Assembly (NCBI GenBank): GCA_947426945.1
Contig: CANEFX010000014.1
Location: 1 to 64,000, forward strand
Source of the DNA: an uncultured Bacillota bacterium
Lineage (GTDB): Bacteria; Bacillota; Clostridia; Oscillospirales; Oscillospiraceae
Length of the DNA: 64,000 bases
Direction of reading: 5' to 3'
Numbering within the stretch: position 1 is the first letter of the stretch; each line of letters starts with the position of its first letter. Positions 50,333 to 58,442 of this stretch are shown in pieces. Position numbers and translations under genes: made by a program. Under the pieces are notes generated by a model. The model ran no database searches and was not told the origin of the DNA. It saw only the letters and a program-made list of their open reading frames with translations.

Positions 50333-51828
50333 CACACCATCCCCTCCAATTTCTCCAGCCCCTTCTGAATCTCCGCCTCCAGTTCCCAGAGCTGGGCGAA
50401 AATCTCGCTGGTGGGCGGGTACTCCACAGGCACATACTCGGTCTTTTTGTACTTGTTGATGGACAAGTCGTAGCCATTCTCCACGATCTCCCCCTTGGGC
50501 ACCAGGAAGGACTGCTCGGTCCGGGCCCGGCTCGCCTCCCCGGCCAGGTTATGGAACCGGGCGACGATATCGGGGATGTCGTTCTCCGCCACGGGGGCAC
50601 GCTTGTCATCCAGGGAGAGGCCGTCGGCCTTCATGTCGTAGAACCATACCTGATCCGTCCCGCCGTGGCCGGTTTTGGTGAAGATGAGCACACCGGTGGA
50701 CACCCCGGCGTAGGGCTTGAACACCCCGGAGGGCATGGAGATGACGGCCTCCAGCCGGTGGTTCTCCACCAGCTCCCGGCGGATGTCCTTGTGGGCCTTG
50801 GAGGACCCAAACAGAACGCCGTCAGGGACGATGCAGGCGCACCGCCCGCCCACCTTGAGCATTTTCAAAAACAGGGCCAGGAACAGCAGCTCGGTCTTCT
50901 TGGTCTTGCACAGCTTCAGCAGGTCGGCGGACACGATGTCGGCGTCCAGGCTGCCCTTGAAGGGGGGATTGGCCAGGATGAGGGAGTACTTCTCCCGGTC
51001 GGTGTTCTGGTCAGACAGGCTGTCCCGGTACTGGATGGTGGGGCTGTCCACCCCGTGGGTCATCATGTTCATGGCCCCGATGCGCAGCATGGTGCGGTCC
51101 ATGTCGTAGCCGTGGAACATGGCGTTCATGTAGTGGTCCTTTTTCTGGCGGTTGAAGAAGATTTCCTCTCTGTGGTGCTCCTTCAGGTACTCCCCCGCCG
51201 CCACCAGGAAGCCGGAGGTGCCGCAGGCTGGGTCGCAGATCACCTCGTCCGGGCCAGGGGCCATCAGCTCCACCATCATTTTGATGATGTGCCGGGGGGT
51301 ACGGAACTGGCCGTTGACCCCGGCGGTGGCGATCTTGGACAGCAGGTACTCGTACACGTCCCCCCGCACATCCCCATCCCGGAGTTGGGCCATCTGGTCG
51401 TAGATCTCGTCCAAAGCGGTGACGATCTTCTCCAGCATCAAAGGCGTGGGGATTTTGAAAATGGCGTCGTCCATGTACCGGGCGTAGGCGCTCTCCTTGT
51501 CCCCGTGGAGGTTCTTGATGAAGGGGAACACCCGCTCCTGCATAACGGCGTACATCCGGTCAGCGGGGAAGTCGTGGAACACTGACCACTTGAGCTGATT
51601 GCCCGGGACAGTCCGCTCCCCAATTTGGACCTCCTCCCCGAACATACTCTTGTAGGGCAAGCCCAGCATGGCGCTCTCCTTGGCGCGCAGATTGTCTGTC
51701 TCATCCAGATCGTGGATGAACATCAGGTAGGTCATCTGCTCCACCACGTCCAGAGGGTTGGTAATGCCGCCCGTCCAGAAGATCTCCCAGAGGGCGTTGA
51801 TCTTGTTTTTCAGTTCGCCTGTAATCAT
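50332..51828 (-). CDS. hsdM: Type I DNA methyltransferase subunit (HsdM)
   Basis: 498 aa from ATG 51828 (MITGELKNKIN...), the usual N-terminus; the track adds 70 residues of upstream sequence. N6-adenine methyltransferase with an N-terminal helical HsdM_N domain, the SAM-binding motif DPACGTSGFL (~197-206) and the catalytic NPPF (~284) in LILANPPFKGS. It forms M2S for modification and M2S-R2 for cleavage. GC-rich, unlike hsdS and gene X. Confidence 0.96.
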   Translation of the reverse strand: MITGELKNKINALWEIFWTGGITNPLDVVEQMTYLMFIHDLDETDNLRAKESAMLGLPYKSMFGEEVQIGERTVPGNQLKWSVFHDFPADRMYAVMQERVFPFIKNLHGDKESAYARYMDDAIFKIPTPLMLEKIVTALDEIYDQMAQLRDGDVRGDVYEYLLSKIATAGVNGQFRTPRHIIKMMVELMAPGPDEVICDPACGTSGFLVAAGEYLKEHHREEIFFNRQKKDHYMNAMFHGYDMDRTMLRIGAMNMMTHGVDSPTIQYRDSLSDQNTDREKYSLILANPPFKGSLDADIVSADLLKLCKTKKTELLFLALFLKMLKVGGRCACIVPDGVLFGSSKAHKDIRRELVENHRLEAVISMPSGVFKPYAGVSTGVLIFTKTGHGGTDQVWFYDMKADGLSLDDKRAPVAENDIPDIVARFHNLAGEASRARTEQSFLVPKGEIVENGYDLSINKYKKTEYVPVEYPPTSEIFAQLWELEAEIQKGLEKLEGMV

Positions 51829-51860
51829 AGCGGTTCTCGCTTTCTGGTTTTTATGATTGA

Positions 51861-53339
51861 TCACCGGATATCCGGATTTGTCTGGTAGGTCTGCTTCGGG
51901 CTTTTGGGCCGGTCCGGGAGGGTCATCAAAATCATCCCGGATTTCACCAGCGGCTCCAGGTAGCGCCGGGTAGCGTACTGACCGGAGGCAATCCCCAAAA
52001 AACGCACAATTTCCTTTCGCGTGCGGGGCGTCCTGCAAAAGTCAAGCAGTCCGCGGTCGTCCAAGGGCAGTTTTTCAGCGGAAAGCGCCGGTTTGCGTTC
52101 TGGAGGCTGTTCTGCCGCCTCCTTGTTATAGAGGCAGACGGAAAATTCCCAGCGGTCATCCCGGAATACCGGTTCGGGCAGGCCGGCCTCCGCCATGGCA
52201 CGGCGGATTCTTGGGATACCGGAATAGCGGTTTTCCGTCTGTCCCAAGGCTTCCATTGCGGTGATCACGGCCGGATTTCGGGTATCCGGCTGGATCTTTC
52301 CCAGTTGATCCACCGTCAAACGCCCATAAAGTCCGCCAGGGTTTCGAATTTCCACCCGGTCATAAAACATGATCAGCTGGATGGGCATATTTTCTGTATG
52401 GGTACTGTAATCCCGGTGGACCAGCGCGTTCAAAACCGCTTCCCGAAGGGCGTCAAGGGGATATTCCGGCATATCCTGCCGCTTTCCTGTTTTAGGATCA
52501 ATGCGCACAGCCATGCGCATATTACTTCGCAGGAAGCTGACCGCACCCTCCAGCATTTCCACCAGACTGCCCTCAATGCGTTTGCTGTCCAGAAACCGCT
52601 GCCCTGTTTCATCCACTTCACCCATCTCAGTACCCGGCACACGGGATGCAATAATGCTGAGCTGCGGAAAATAGGCTTGGGGATACAGGCCAAACAGCAG
52701 GACCGCTGTGAGGGTAAACTGTCCCTCCTTTTGCAGTCCGGTCAGCTCATAGAGCTGTTCCGTCGGAACAGAGGCAAAATTGGGGCGATCCAGCTTGCGC
52801 TTCAGCAGATACTGCTCCAGCTGGACCTGATCCAGAGCGGACAATGAGATCCCCTCCACCGGACGCAGATCGTCCCGGCTCCGCTTGCGGTAGGCCTCGT
52901 AGCTGTAAACCTCATACTCCGTCATAGGCTTATCCGCGTCTCCTACCCGGATGAAGGAACCCTTGAGCCGGCCCCGGGCTGTTTTGAAGCAGGGCCGCTC
53001 TGCCAGATCCAGGGGGGGAATCTCCGCCGCCACAAACAGCATAGCCCCCTCCACATAGACAGACAAAACAGGACGCACCACCGGTGTCATGGATTCGCCC
53101 ACCTCCATCAGCTTCTTTTGCAGGTCCTGGGCATCATAGACCCCGACCTTGGCAAACCCTTGTTTTTCATCCAGACCAAATAAAAGCATCCCGCCCTCGT
53201 TCTGGTTGGCAAAGGCAGAAAACGTGTCATAGAGCCGCTCCGGACATCCCTTGTTGGCGGCCTTGACCTCCAGGGTCTGTTCCTCGCAATTTCGCTGCTG
53301 AACTCTTAAAAGCAGTTTTCCAAATTCTTCTTCCAGCAT
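51861..53339 (-). CDS. AlbA_2 / HATPase_c_4 / winged-helix protein, first gene of the RM operon
   Basis: 492 aa from ATG 53339 (AAGGAG 10 nt upstream). Order: AlbA_2 Schlafen-like divergent domain (~15-130: EEQTLEVKAANKGCPERLYD, NEGGMLLFGLDEKQGF); middle region; a GHKL-type HATPase_c_4 (~300-400: REAVLNALVHRDYSTH, FYDRVEIRNPGGLYG); and a C-terminal winged-helix segment (RTRKEIVRFLGIASGQYATR). Such proteins are called putative ATP-dependent regulators and often sit in defence loci. hsdM starts 32 bp after it. It may autoregulate the operon through repeats in its leader. Confidence 0.8.
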   Translation of the reverse strand: MLEEEFGKLLLRVQQRNCEEQTLEVKAANKGCPERLYDTFSAFANQNEGGMLLFGLDEKQGFAKVGVYDAQDLQKKLMEVGESMTPVVRPVLSVYVEGAMLFVAAEIPPLDLAERPCFKTARGRLKGSFIRVGDADKPMTEYEVYSYEAYRKRSRDDLRPVEGISLSALDQVQLEQYLLKRKLDRPNFASVPTEQLYELTGLQKEGQFTLTAVLLFGLYPQAYFPQLSIIASRVPGTEMGEVDETGQRFLDSKRIEGSLVEMLEGAVSFLRSNMRMAVRIDPKTGKRQDMPEYPLDALREAVLNALVHRDYSTHTENMPIQLIMFYDRVEIRNPGGLYGRLTVDQLGKIQPDTRNPAVITAMEALGQTENRYSGIPRIRRAMAEAGLPEPVFRDDRWEFSVCLYNKEAAEQPPERKPALSAEKLPLDDRGLLDFCRTPRTRKEIVRFLGIASGQYATRRYLEPLVKSGMILMTLPDRPKSPKQTYQTNPDIR

Positions 53340-53366
53340 AAGCACACTCCTTATTTAAGCCGCAAG

Positions 53367-53430
53367 AACATAAGAAAGAAAGGGGATAAGTAAGACTTTT
53401 CTTATATTAGTTCTTATGTTGTTATGTTCC
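53367..53430. promoter_or_regulatory. Inverted-repeat operator cluster in the RM operon leader
   Basis: AACATAAGAA (53367-53376) and its exact complement TTCTTATGTT (53411-53420), then a further TTATGTTCC (53422-53430). They lie just downstream of the predicted transcription start, the position for repressor sites. Confidence 0.6.
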
Positions 53431-53437
53431 TAGAAAC

Positions 53438-53466
53438 ATCATAACAGACAAGAGAAGAAAAATCAA
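53438..53466 (-). promoter_or_regulatory. Promoter of the RM operon
   Basis: TTGATT (53461-53466), a 17-bp spacer and TATGAT (53438-53443) on the minus strand, giving a ~95-nt leader. Confidence 0.7.
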
Positions 53467-53482
53467 TCGAAAATGCACAATT

Positions 53483-53517
53483 CACCCGCAGAGAGCTGTT
53501 TCCCTGCGGGTGGGTTT
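53483..53517. terminator. Terminator next to the SASP gene
   Basis: A 9-bp stem CACCCGCAG/CTGCGGGTG with a 12-nt loop, followed by ggttttcttt on the plus strand; on the minus strand it follows the SASP stop by about 20 bp. Confidence 0.7.
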
Positions 53518-53531
53518 TCTTTCTATTCACT

Positions 53532-53795
53532 TTACAGGTATAGTCCCGCCCGATATGTAACCGTGACCTGATGCCCCCTTGCTGTCCGGTCAGTCCGCTG
53601 GAAACTCGCGGTTTGTACGGGTATCATCTTCTTGACCATCTGGCCGCCCACAGAGCCGGCCTGCTTGCTGGTCAGGTCGCCGTTATAGCCCTGCTTCAGG
53701 TTGACGCCCACCTCGTTGGCAGCTTCCATCTTAAACTTGTTCATAGCCTCGCGGGCATTGGGAACCATGATCTTATTGCTGTTGCTGTTAGACAT
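53532..53795 (-). CDS. Small acid-soluble spore protein, alpha/beta type, with an unusual C-terminal tail
   Basis: 87 aa from ATG 53795 (AAGGAGAG upstream; the track start is seven codons earlier). Coats and protects spore DNA. The family core is intact: NKIMVPNAREAMNKFKMEAA and GDLTSKQAGSVGGQMVKKMI. Normal members end a few residues after KKMI (often EMAEQQ-like), but here about 29 residues follow (starting PVQTASFQRTD), with a basic, beta-like character. The gene borders the mobile island on its 3' side, so the tail may have been created by integration. Confidence 0.88.
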   Translation of the reverse strand: MSNSNSNKIMVPNAREAMNKFKMEAANEVGVNLKQGYNGDLTSKQAGSVGGQMVKKMIPVQTASFQRTDRTARGHQVTVTYRAGLYL

Positions 53796-54006
53796 GATTT
53801 TTCTCTCCTTTTCCATTCGGTTTTTGTTTCGGTTGGATGGAACATCCGCTCATAGCTTTACCCCGAACAGTGGAGATATACCTGTTTACCCGTTTTCCTG
53901 TATTTACTAGACATGGAACCATCTACCGGCCATTCTGAAGCACAATTCACTTCAGAAAAAGCTGTTTTTTCATGCGTGTCCCAAATAAATTTCAGATATG
54001 GCCGAC

Positions 54007-56763
54007 TCAGTTCCCGGTTGAGGCCCCGTGAATCTCCAGTCCATTCTCCTCCGCATACTGGATCAGATCGGCCAGGATATACGTCATTGCGCCCCGGGTC
54101 AGAGCATCCTCCGGCGCCTCCGCGGCCGCCGACTGCTTCTCCACAGCTTCCGCTACGATACGCTTTGCCCAGGCGCGGGCCCCTGGCCGGCCGGCAAATT
54201 CGGCCACAGCGCTCATAAATTCCACCGCTTCTTCCGGAGCAACTGAGGCAGAGGGCCGGAATTCTGTCTCTCCCGCCGGAAGCAGACCGGCCTCCCATAT
54301 CCCGGCCAGCGGCTCACGGAGCCACTCAGCCGAGGTATCTGTGTAGGGAAGCATGTCAGGATCTCCCCTCAGCCCCAGCCAGCGGCTCGCCATGACCACC
54401 ATCTGAGAGCGGAGCAGAGTATCCTCTCCCGCCAGGCAGCCCTCCTGGTTAGTGGCAACGATGATACCGTACCGCGCAATCACCTCCGCAGCCTGCTCAT
54501 AGTAGGTCCCGGCGGTATCGCTGTAGCTGGTGTAGGCGGGCCGCTCCTCCCGGCCCTCGGAGAGTCCCAGAGCGGAAAATGCAAACTGATAGTAGTCATA
54601 ATCCAAAACGTCGGCCGCCACTGTAAACTGGTTTTCAACTGCGTTAATAACGGCTTGGGCCCACTCCTCGTCCTGCTCCCCCTCCTTCTGCCATCTAAGT
54701 TCTCCGGAGGAGCCGTCATAGAGAAATTCCTTCGTCAGGATACTCCCGTCCTTGAGCAGCGCAGCGTGGGTGCAGTCGGCCAACACATCCCGGCCGGTGA
54801 GCATCCGAGAGTCATAGGGGAATCCGAACAGGTTGAGCAAGGTAGGCAGGATATCCTGGGTACAGCAGTAATCCTCCACCAGGACGGGCTCTTCCATTCC
54901 GCCCGTCCAGCAGATGAAGGAATTCCGGTAACGCCAGAAGGGATCCTTCTCTGCCGCCTCTCCGGCCAGCTCCTCATAAGCCTCATCGGGCAGCCCGTAG
55001 GGGTAGTGGTCACCGGTGAGGACGATCACCGTGCGGTCTGCGATGCCGGCCTCCTCCAGCCGCTCCACCAGGTAGGCAAGAGCCCGCTCCAGCTCCAGCT
55101 CGCCGCAGTAATAGGCCCGCACCGGCTCGGAGGCATCCATCCTCTCCGTCAGCGCCCGGTTCTGAATACACATCTGATTGGTGTCGAAATTATAGGGGGC
55201 GTGTCCGGAGTAGGTCATATAATAGGCGTGAAACCGCCTCTCGCCAATGTAGTCGTCCACCGTCTTTTGGAACATCTCCAAATCGGAGGCAGGGTGCCCC
55301 TTCTCCATGTCCAGCCCGAAATCAATGGCTTTAAACTCATACCCCATATTGGTATGAGTGTTAATCCGGTTATAGAAGGTGGCATAGTTGTTGTGATAAG
55401 CCCTGGCGGAGACGCCGTCGGAGGAGAACATATTGCCCAGGCAGCAGGGAACATAGTTGTCCATGGAGGACGCAAAGCTCACCCGCTTCAGGTTGATCAT
55501 CATGCCCATGCACAGGCTGTACTCCCCGTCGCTGGTCACGCTGGGAAAGCTGTTGTAAAAGTTCTTAAACACAATGCCCTCGTGGGACAGCCGGTAGAGG
55601 GTGGGGGTCAGCTCCGGGTCGATCACATAGGGAGAGAAGGACTCGGCGCAGATTTCAATCAGATTATAGTCCTTAAACAGGCCCGTATAGCTGTTTCTTC
55701 CGGTGCCCGAGAGGGCGGCAAAATAGTCGTTCAGCGCCTGAAGCTCCTTTTTATCGGTCAGTGTGTTCAGGGTGTCGAAATCCATGCCGGGCAGCACATT
55801 TCGGGCACCGCCTGCGCCGGCGGTCAGATCCAATCCGCCGGTGGCGGGTCCTCCCCGGCCGTCGGTCGTCATCCGCTTCAAATCCAGCGCCTCGGCGGTC
55901 AGCAGGCCGAAGTGTTCCGTCCAGCGGTCCACCGTGGCGCTACGGCTGTAAAACGCGGTGAAGGGCGAGCTCACCCCCGTGCCGCCCAGGGGCAGGGCCA
56001 GCACAGACAGGGCGGACAGCCCGGCAAAACAGGCCAGCAAAATCAGGGGAACTTTGACGCCGGCTTCCTTTTTTATCAGCCGGCCCTTATGGCGCAATAT
56101 GTAAAAGGCCAGCATGGGCGCCGCCATAACCAGCAGCCGGAGCATACAGCGGTCGATCGCTTCCAGGGTGATGTCCCAAAACTGCGTAATCGCATCCCCT
56201 CCGGCAGACACATAAATCAGGGATAAAAAAGCGCTAAAGATGTCGTGATACACCAGCTGCACTGCATAGATCAGGTACAGGGCCGGCGGGACCAGCCAGG
56301 ACAGAAATTTTCCCGCACGGGTGGGGAGGGTGGTCAGGGCGGCCGCCAGTCCGGCGGCCGCCGCTGAAAAAAGAATCACCGTAGAAAAGCGATCCATTGT
56401 CTCAAAGGCGGCGGCATGGACTACCAGCTCACACACCAGAATCGCCGCCCACCAGAAGAGGAACGGGGCCATCAAGGCCCGAACCAGAAGGGGGAGCCGC
56501 CGGATATGCACCTCCAGTCCCTTAACCGGCTCCGGCAGGGCCTCCTCGGCGCCTTTTCCCGGACTGTTTTCCTCCCTGGCAGCCGACTGTCCGGCATCGG
56601 AAACCTCCTGCGCGGATTCCTCTCCGGCCTCTTGCAGCTGTCCCGGCACTTCAGTCCGGCTCTCCTCTCCGGCCGCTGCCTCTTCCACCTCAGGCTCTGC
56701 ACAGGCTCCAGCCTCGGAGTTTGGAATTTCCGGCTCTATCGTTCCGTTGGCACTTTCGTTCAC
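54007..56763 (-). CDS. LTA synthase-like sulfatase-fold membrane enzyme with C-terminal SLH-like domains
   Basis: 918 aa from GTG 56763 (AAAGGGG 11 nt upstream); the track start falls inside a perfect hairpin and is unlikely. Parts: an acidic Glu/Ala-rich N-terminus (~1-85), about five transmembrane helices (~90-250), then an extracellular LtaS/sulfatase domain (~365-690) with the nucleophile Thr in SVTSDGEYSLCMG and the metal ligands in VLTGDHYPYG. The C-terminal ~220 residues contain SLH-type repeats (AEVIARYGIIVATNQEGCLAGE, EWLREPLAGIWEAGLLPAGE). It would transfer glycerol-phosphate-type groups at the cell surface. The fusion to SLH-like repeats is unusual. Confidence 0.8.
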   Translation of the reverse strand: MNESANGTIEPEIPNSEAGACAEPEVEEAAAGEESRTEVPGQLQEAGEESAQEVSDAGQSAAREENSPGKGAEEALPEPVKGLEVHIRRLPLLVRALMAPFLFWWAAILVCELVVHAAAFETMDRFSTVILFSAAAAGLAAALTTLPTRAGKFLSWLVPPALYLIYAVQLVYHDIFSAFLSLIYVSAGGDAITQFWDITLEAIDRCMLRLLVMAAPMLAFYILRHKGRLIKKEAGVKVPLILLACFAGLSALSVLALPLGGTGVSSPFTAFYSRSATVDRWTEHFGLLTAEALDLKRMTTDGRGGPATGGLDLTAGAGGARNVLPGMDFDTLNTLTDKKELQALNDYFAALSGTGRNSYTGLFKDYNLIEICAESFSPYVIDPELTPTLYRLSHEGIVFKNFYNSFPSVTSDGEYSLCMGMMINLKRVSFASSMDNYVPCCLGNMFSSDGVSARAYHNNYATFYNRINTHTNMGYEFKAIDFGLDMEKGHPASDLEMFQKTVDDYIGERRFHAYYMTYSGHAPYNFDTNQMCIQNRALTERMDASEPVRAYYCGELELERALAYLVERLEEAGIADRTVIVLTGDHYPYGLPDEAYEELAGEAAEKDPFWRYRNSFICWTGGMEEPVLVEDYCCTQDILPTLLNLFGFPYDSRMLTGRDVLADCTHAALLKDGSILTKEFLYDGSSGELRWQKEGEQDEEWAQAVINAVENQFTVAADVLDYDYYQFAFSALGLSEGREERPAYTSYSDTAGTYYEQAAEVIARYGIIVATNQEGCLAGEDTLLRSQMVVMASRWLGLRGDPDMLPYTDTSAEWLREPLAGIWEAGLLPAGETEFRPSASVAPEEAVEFMSAVAEFAGRPGARAWAKRIVAEAVEKQSAAAEAPEDALTRGAMTYILADLIQYAEENGLEIHGASTGN

Positions 56764-56822
56764 AGACCACTGCGCCCCTTTCTGTCCTAATACTAATCTT
56801 CCATTAAAAGAATAATTTTTTC

Positions 56823-56853
56823 GTGTTTCCCCGCCCGGAGGGCGGGGAAACAC
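56823..56853. promoter_or_regulatory. Perfect hairpin in the leader of the LTA synthase-like gene
   Basis: 14-bp arms GTGTTTCCCCGCCC/GGGCGGGGAAACAC with a 3-nt loop between the promoter and the GTG start. It may attenuate transcription; no clean T-run follows on either strand. Confidence 0.6.
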
Positions 56854-56908
56854 ATGTAAACTTTTTATTAAAGAGCAGTATAAAACACCAGTTTTCTATA
56901 TTTTTGTT

Positions 56909-56937
56909 ATTATATCCCGGAAATAACTCTTTGTAAA
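56909..56937 (-). promoter_or_regulatory. Sigma-A promoter of the LTA synthase-like gene
   Basis: TTTACA (56932-56937), a 17-bp spacer and TATAAT (56909-56914) on the minus strand, giving a ~140-nt leader. Confidence 0.75.
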
Positions 56938-56962
56938 GTGGCGAAACACATAATTTCATGCA

Positions 56963-57003
56963 GAAAAAAGGACCGGATATCCGATGGATATCCGGCCCTT
57001 TTA
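56963..57003 (-). terminator. Terminator of the late flagellar operon
   Basis: A long stem built on CCGGATATCC-gat-GGATATCCGG and extended by AAAAGG/CCTTTT with one mismatch, followed on the minus strand by tttttt. Confidence 0.85.
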
Positions 57004-57009
57004 CAATTC

Positions 57010-57246
57010 TCAGTTCTCTTTTTCCGGCTTTTTCAGCACACCCAGCAGCTCCAGGGGGGAGATCTCCTCATCCGCCGCTTCCCGATTGGTCTCAGCGGCT
57101 CCCTTCAACTCACTGCGCAGGATGGTGACGCTGCGGGGGGCCTGAATGGCCAAGCGGGCGCGCCCCGCCTCCACAGACAGGACGGTGACCTCCACCTCGT
57201 CCCCAATGAGCAGCGATTCCCCCTCTTTCCGTTGGAGGATCAGCAT
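57010..57246 (-). CDS. csrA: Translational regulator CsrA
   Basis: 78 aa from ATG 57246. A dimeric RNA-binding protein that represses translation of flagellin and other mRNAs by covering their Shine-Dalgarno. The core MLILQRKEGESLLIGDEVEV and ARLAIQAPRSVTILR match the family; a ~20-residue acidic tail is added. Its start overlaps the end of fliW, whose product sequesters CsrA, so the regulator and its antagonist are translationally coupled. Confidence 0.95.
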   Translation of the reverse strand: MLILQRKEGESLLIGDEVEVTVLSVEAGRARLAIQAPRSVTILRSELKGAAETNREAADEEISPLELLGVLKKPEKEN

Positions 57247-57692
57247 TTGCCCTCCTCCTTCCGTCCGAATTCCGACAGAAGGTGGTGCATATGGTATTCG
57301 CCCTCCTCCAGGATAACCTGCATGGCCTGCCGGGTCTGGTCGTTGATAGCCACCGGGCAGCGCAGATTCACAGTGCTGTCCCCCACCGGGCTGCGCACCA
57401 CGCACAGGGTGTAGAAACACAGCTCCTCGCTGCGCTCCACCCCCATGGCCTTCAGCTCCCTCTCCGTAAGGATTGGCGCATAGTCCGGCTTGAGTGAGAA
57501 GGGGTTTACCGCCACAAAAGCCAAGCCGGGCGTGGCCGCGCTCTGAAAGCAGAGGAGGCTCCCCTCGCTGCCCTCAAAGGGCAGCAGGAAAAACTCTTTC
57601 TCCTCTTCAAAGCCAAACAGCCCCTCCGAAAAGCGGAGCTTATCCTCCTCCAGACAGTCAATCTGCCCGAAATACTTGGTATCTAAACGCAT
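57240..57692 (-). CDS. fliW: Flagellar assembly factor FliW
   Basis: 150 aa. Binds CsrA and flagellin in a three-way switch that ties flagellin translation to filament export. Family marks are the N-terminal TKYFGQIDCLEEDKLRFSEGLFGFEE and the C-terminal NLRCPVAINDQTRQAMQVIL. It overlaps csrA by 7 bp and follows the DUF6470 gene. Confidence 0.95.
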   Translation of the reverse strand: MRLDTKYFGQIDCLEEDKLRFSEGLFGFEEEKEFFLLPFEGSEGSLLCFQSAATPGLAFVAVNPFSLKPDYAPILTERELKAMGVERSEELCFYTLCVVRSPVGDSTVNLRCPVAINDQTRQAMQVILEEGEYHMHHLLSEFGRKEEGKC

Positions 57693-57744
57693 GTTCCCTC
57701 CTGTTCGGCAGTTCTCCTCCCCGCAGGGGAGGCGGAACGCGTGT

Positions 57745-58353
57745 CTACGCTTTTATATCCACCGGCTCATAGTTGGGGTCGGCGGAAGGCGGGACATAAA
57801 TGGGTCCGCCGATATACTTAATCACCACGTCAGGCCGCTGGGCGATTGTAAATTCAATGTCGCCGGGCGTAAACTCAAAGCTGCCCTCGTTCAGCTTCCA
57901 GTCGATGGCCATCTTATCCATCTCATAGCGGATATTCATCTCGCCGGGGTCCCAGGTGATTTCGGGGCCGGTCTTGGGCAGGAATTCAAGCCCCACGTTG
58001 GTTTTGACGTCCTTCATCATGGCCTCTTCGGCAAACTGGGTGATCAGCTCCTCACCCACCTTGGTCTCCAGCAGGAGCTGTCCCTGGCGGGCGTAAGTGG
58101 CGGTGGCCTCATAGGCCGCCTGCTGGCCCTTCTGCGCGCCTTGCTCCAGGTAGCGGGCAATGGTGGGCGTCACCGAATTCCGCGCCTCATAGGTATCGAT
58201 ATTCACCTTAATGGGACGGCTCTTGATCTGAAGTCCATTTTTCTCCCGGGTGATCTCCATCTCGGCGGTGCCTCGGGCATACTCCAGCTTGGCGCTGGTG
58301 GTCTTCATCTCAATCTGAATGGGTACAGTGGTAATTTCAATCAGCGGTTTCAT
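57745..58353 (-). CDS. DUF6470 (YviE-like) protein of the flagellar operon
   Basis: 202 aa, soluble, no signal peptide. It starts KPLIEITTVPIQIEMKT and has the YEARNS/YEATATYARQG helical region in its middle. The same gene stands between flgL and fliW in Bacillus (yviE), so a role in flagellar assembly is likely but undefined. Confidence 0.82.
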   Translation of the reverse strand: MKPLIEITTVPIQIEMKTTSAKLEYARGTAEMEITREKNGLQIKSRPIKVNIDTYEARNSVTPTIARYLEQGAQKGQQAAYEATATYARQGQLLLETKVGEELITQFAEEAMMKDVKTNVGLEFLPKTGPEITWDPGEMNIRYEMDKMAIDWKLNEGSFEFTPGDIEFTIAQRPDVVIKYIGGPIYVPPSADPNYEPVDIKA

Positions 58354-58442
58354 TGTGTGATACGCGCTCCCTTCTGCATCTTTTAGACGTCCTAAAGGCT
58401 TCCCTGCCTCATATTACACACAATTGAACAATTTTAAGGGCT

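Larger units (their letters stand above)
37960..53530. mobile_element. Putative integrative mobilizable element / defence island (boundaries approximate)
   Basis: A block with a large serine recombinase at one edge, a MobA/MobC mobilization module with an oriT-like region, a RepA-like ATPase, a DUF6076 protein and a type I restriction-modification operon. It is bordered by core genes: a pyruvate kinase-like gene on the left and a SASP gene on the right. Base composition is uneven: hsdS and gene X are strikingly AT-rich. I could not find matching direct repeats at the ends, so the exact boundaries are uncertain and the RM operon may be a separate insertion. Confidence 0.6.

Noticed and set aside
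54655-56226. 523-aa plus-strand ORF opposite the LTA synthase-like gene
   Set aside because: Shadow; the opposite strand has catalytic motifs and a promoter.
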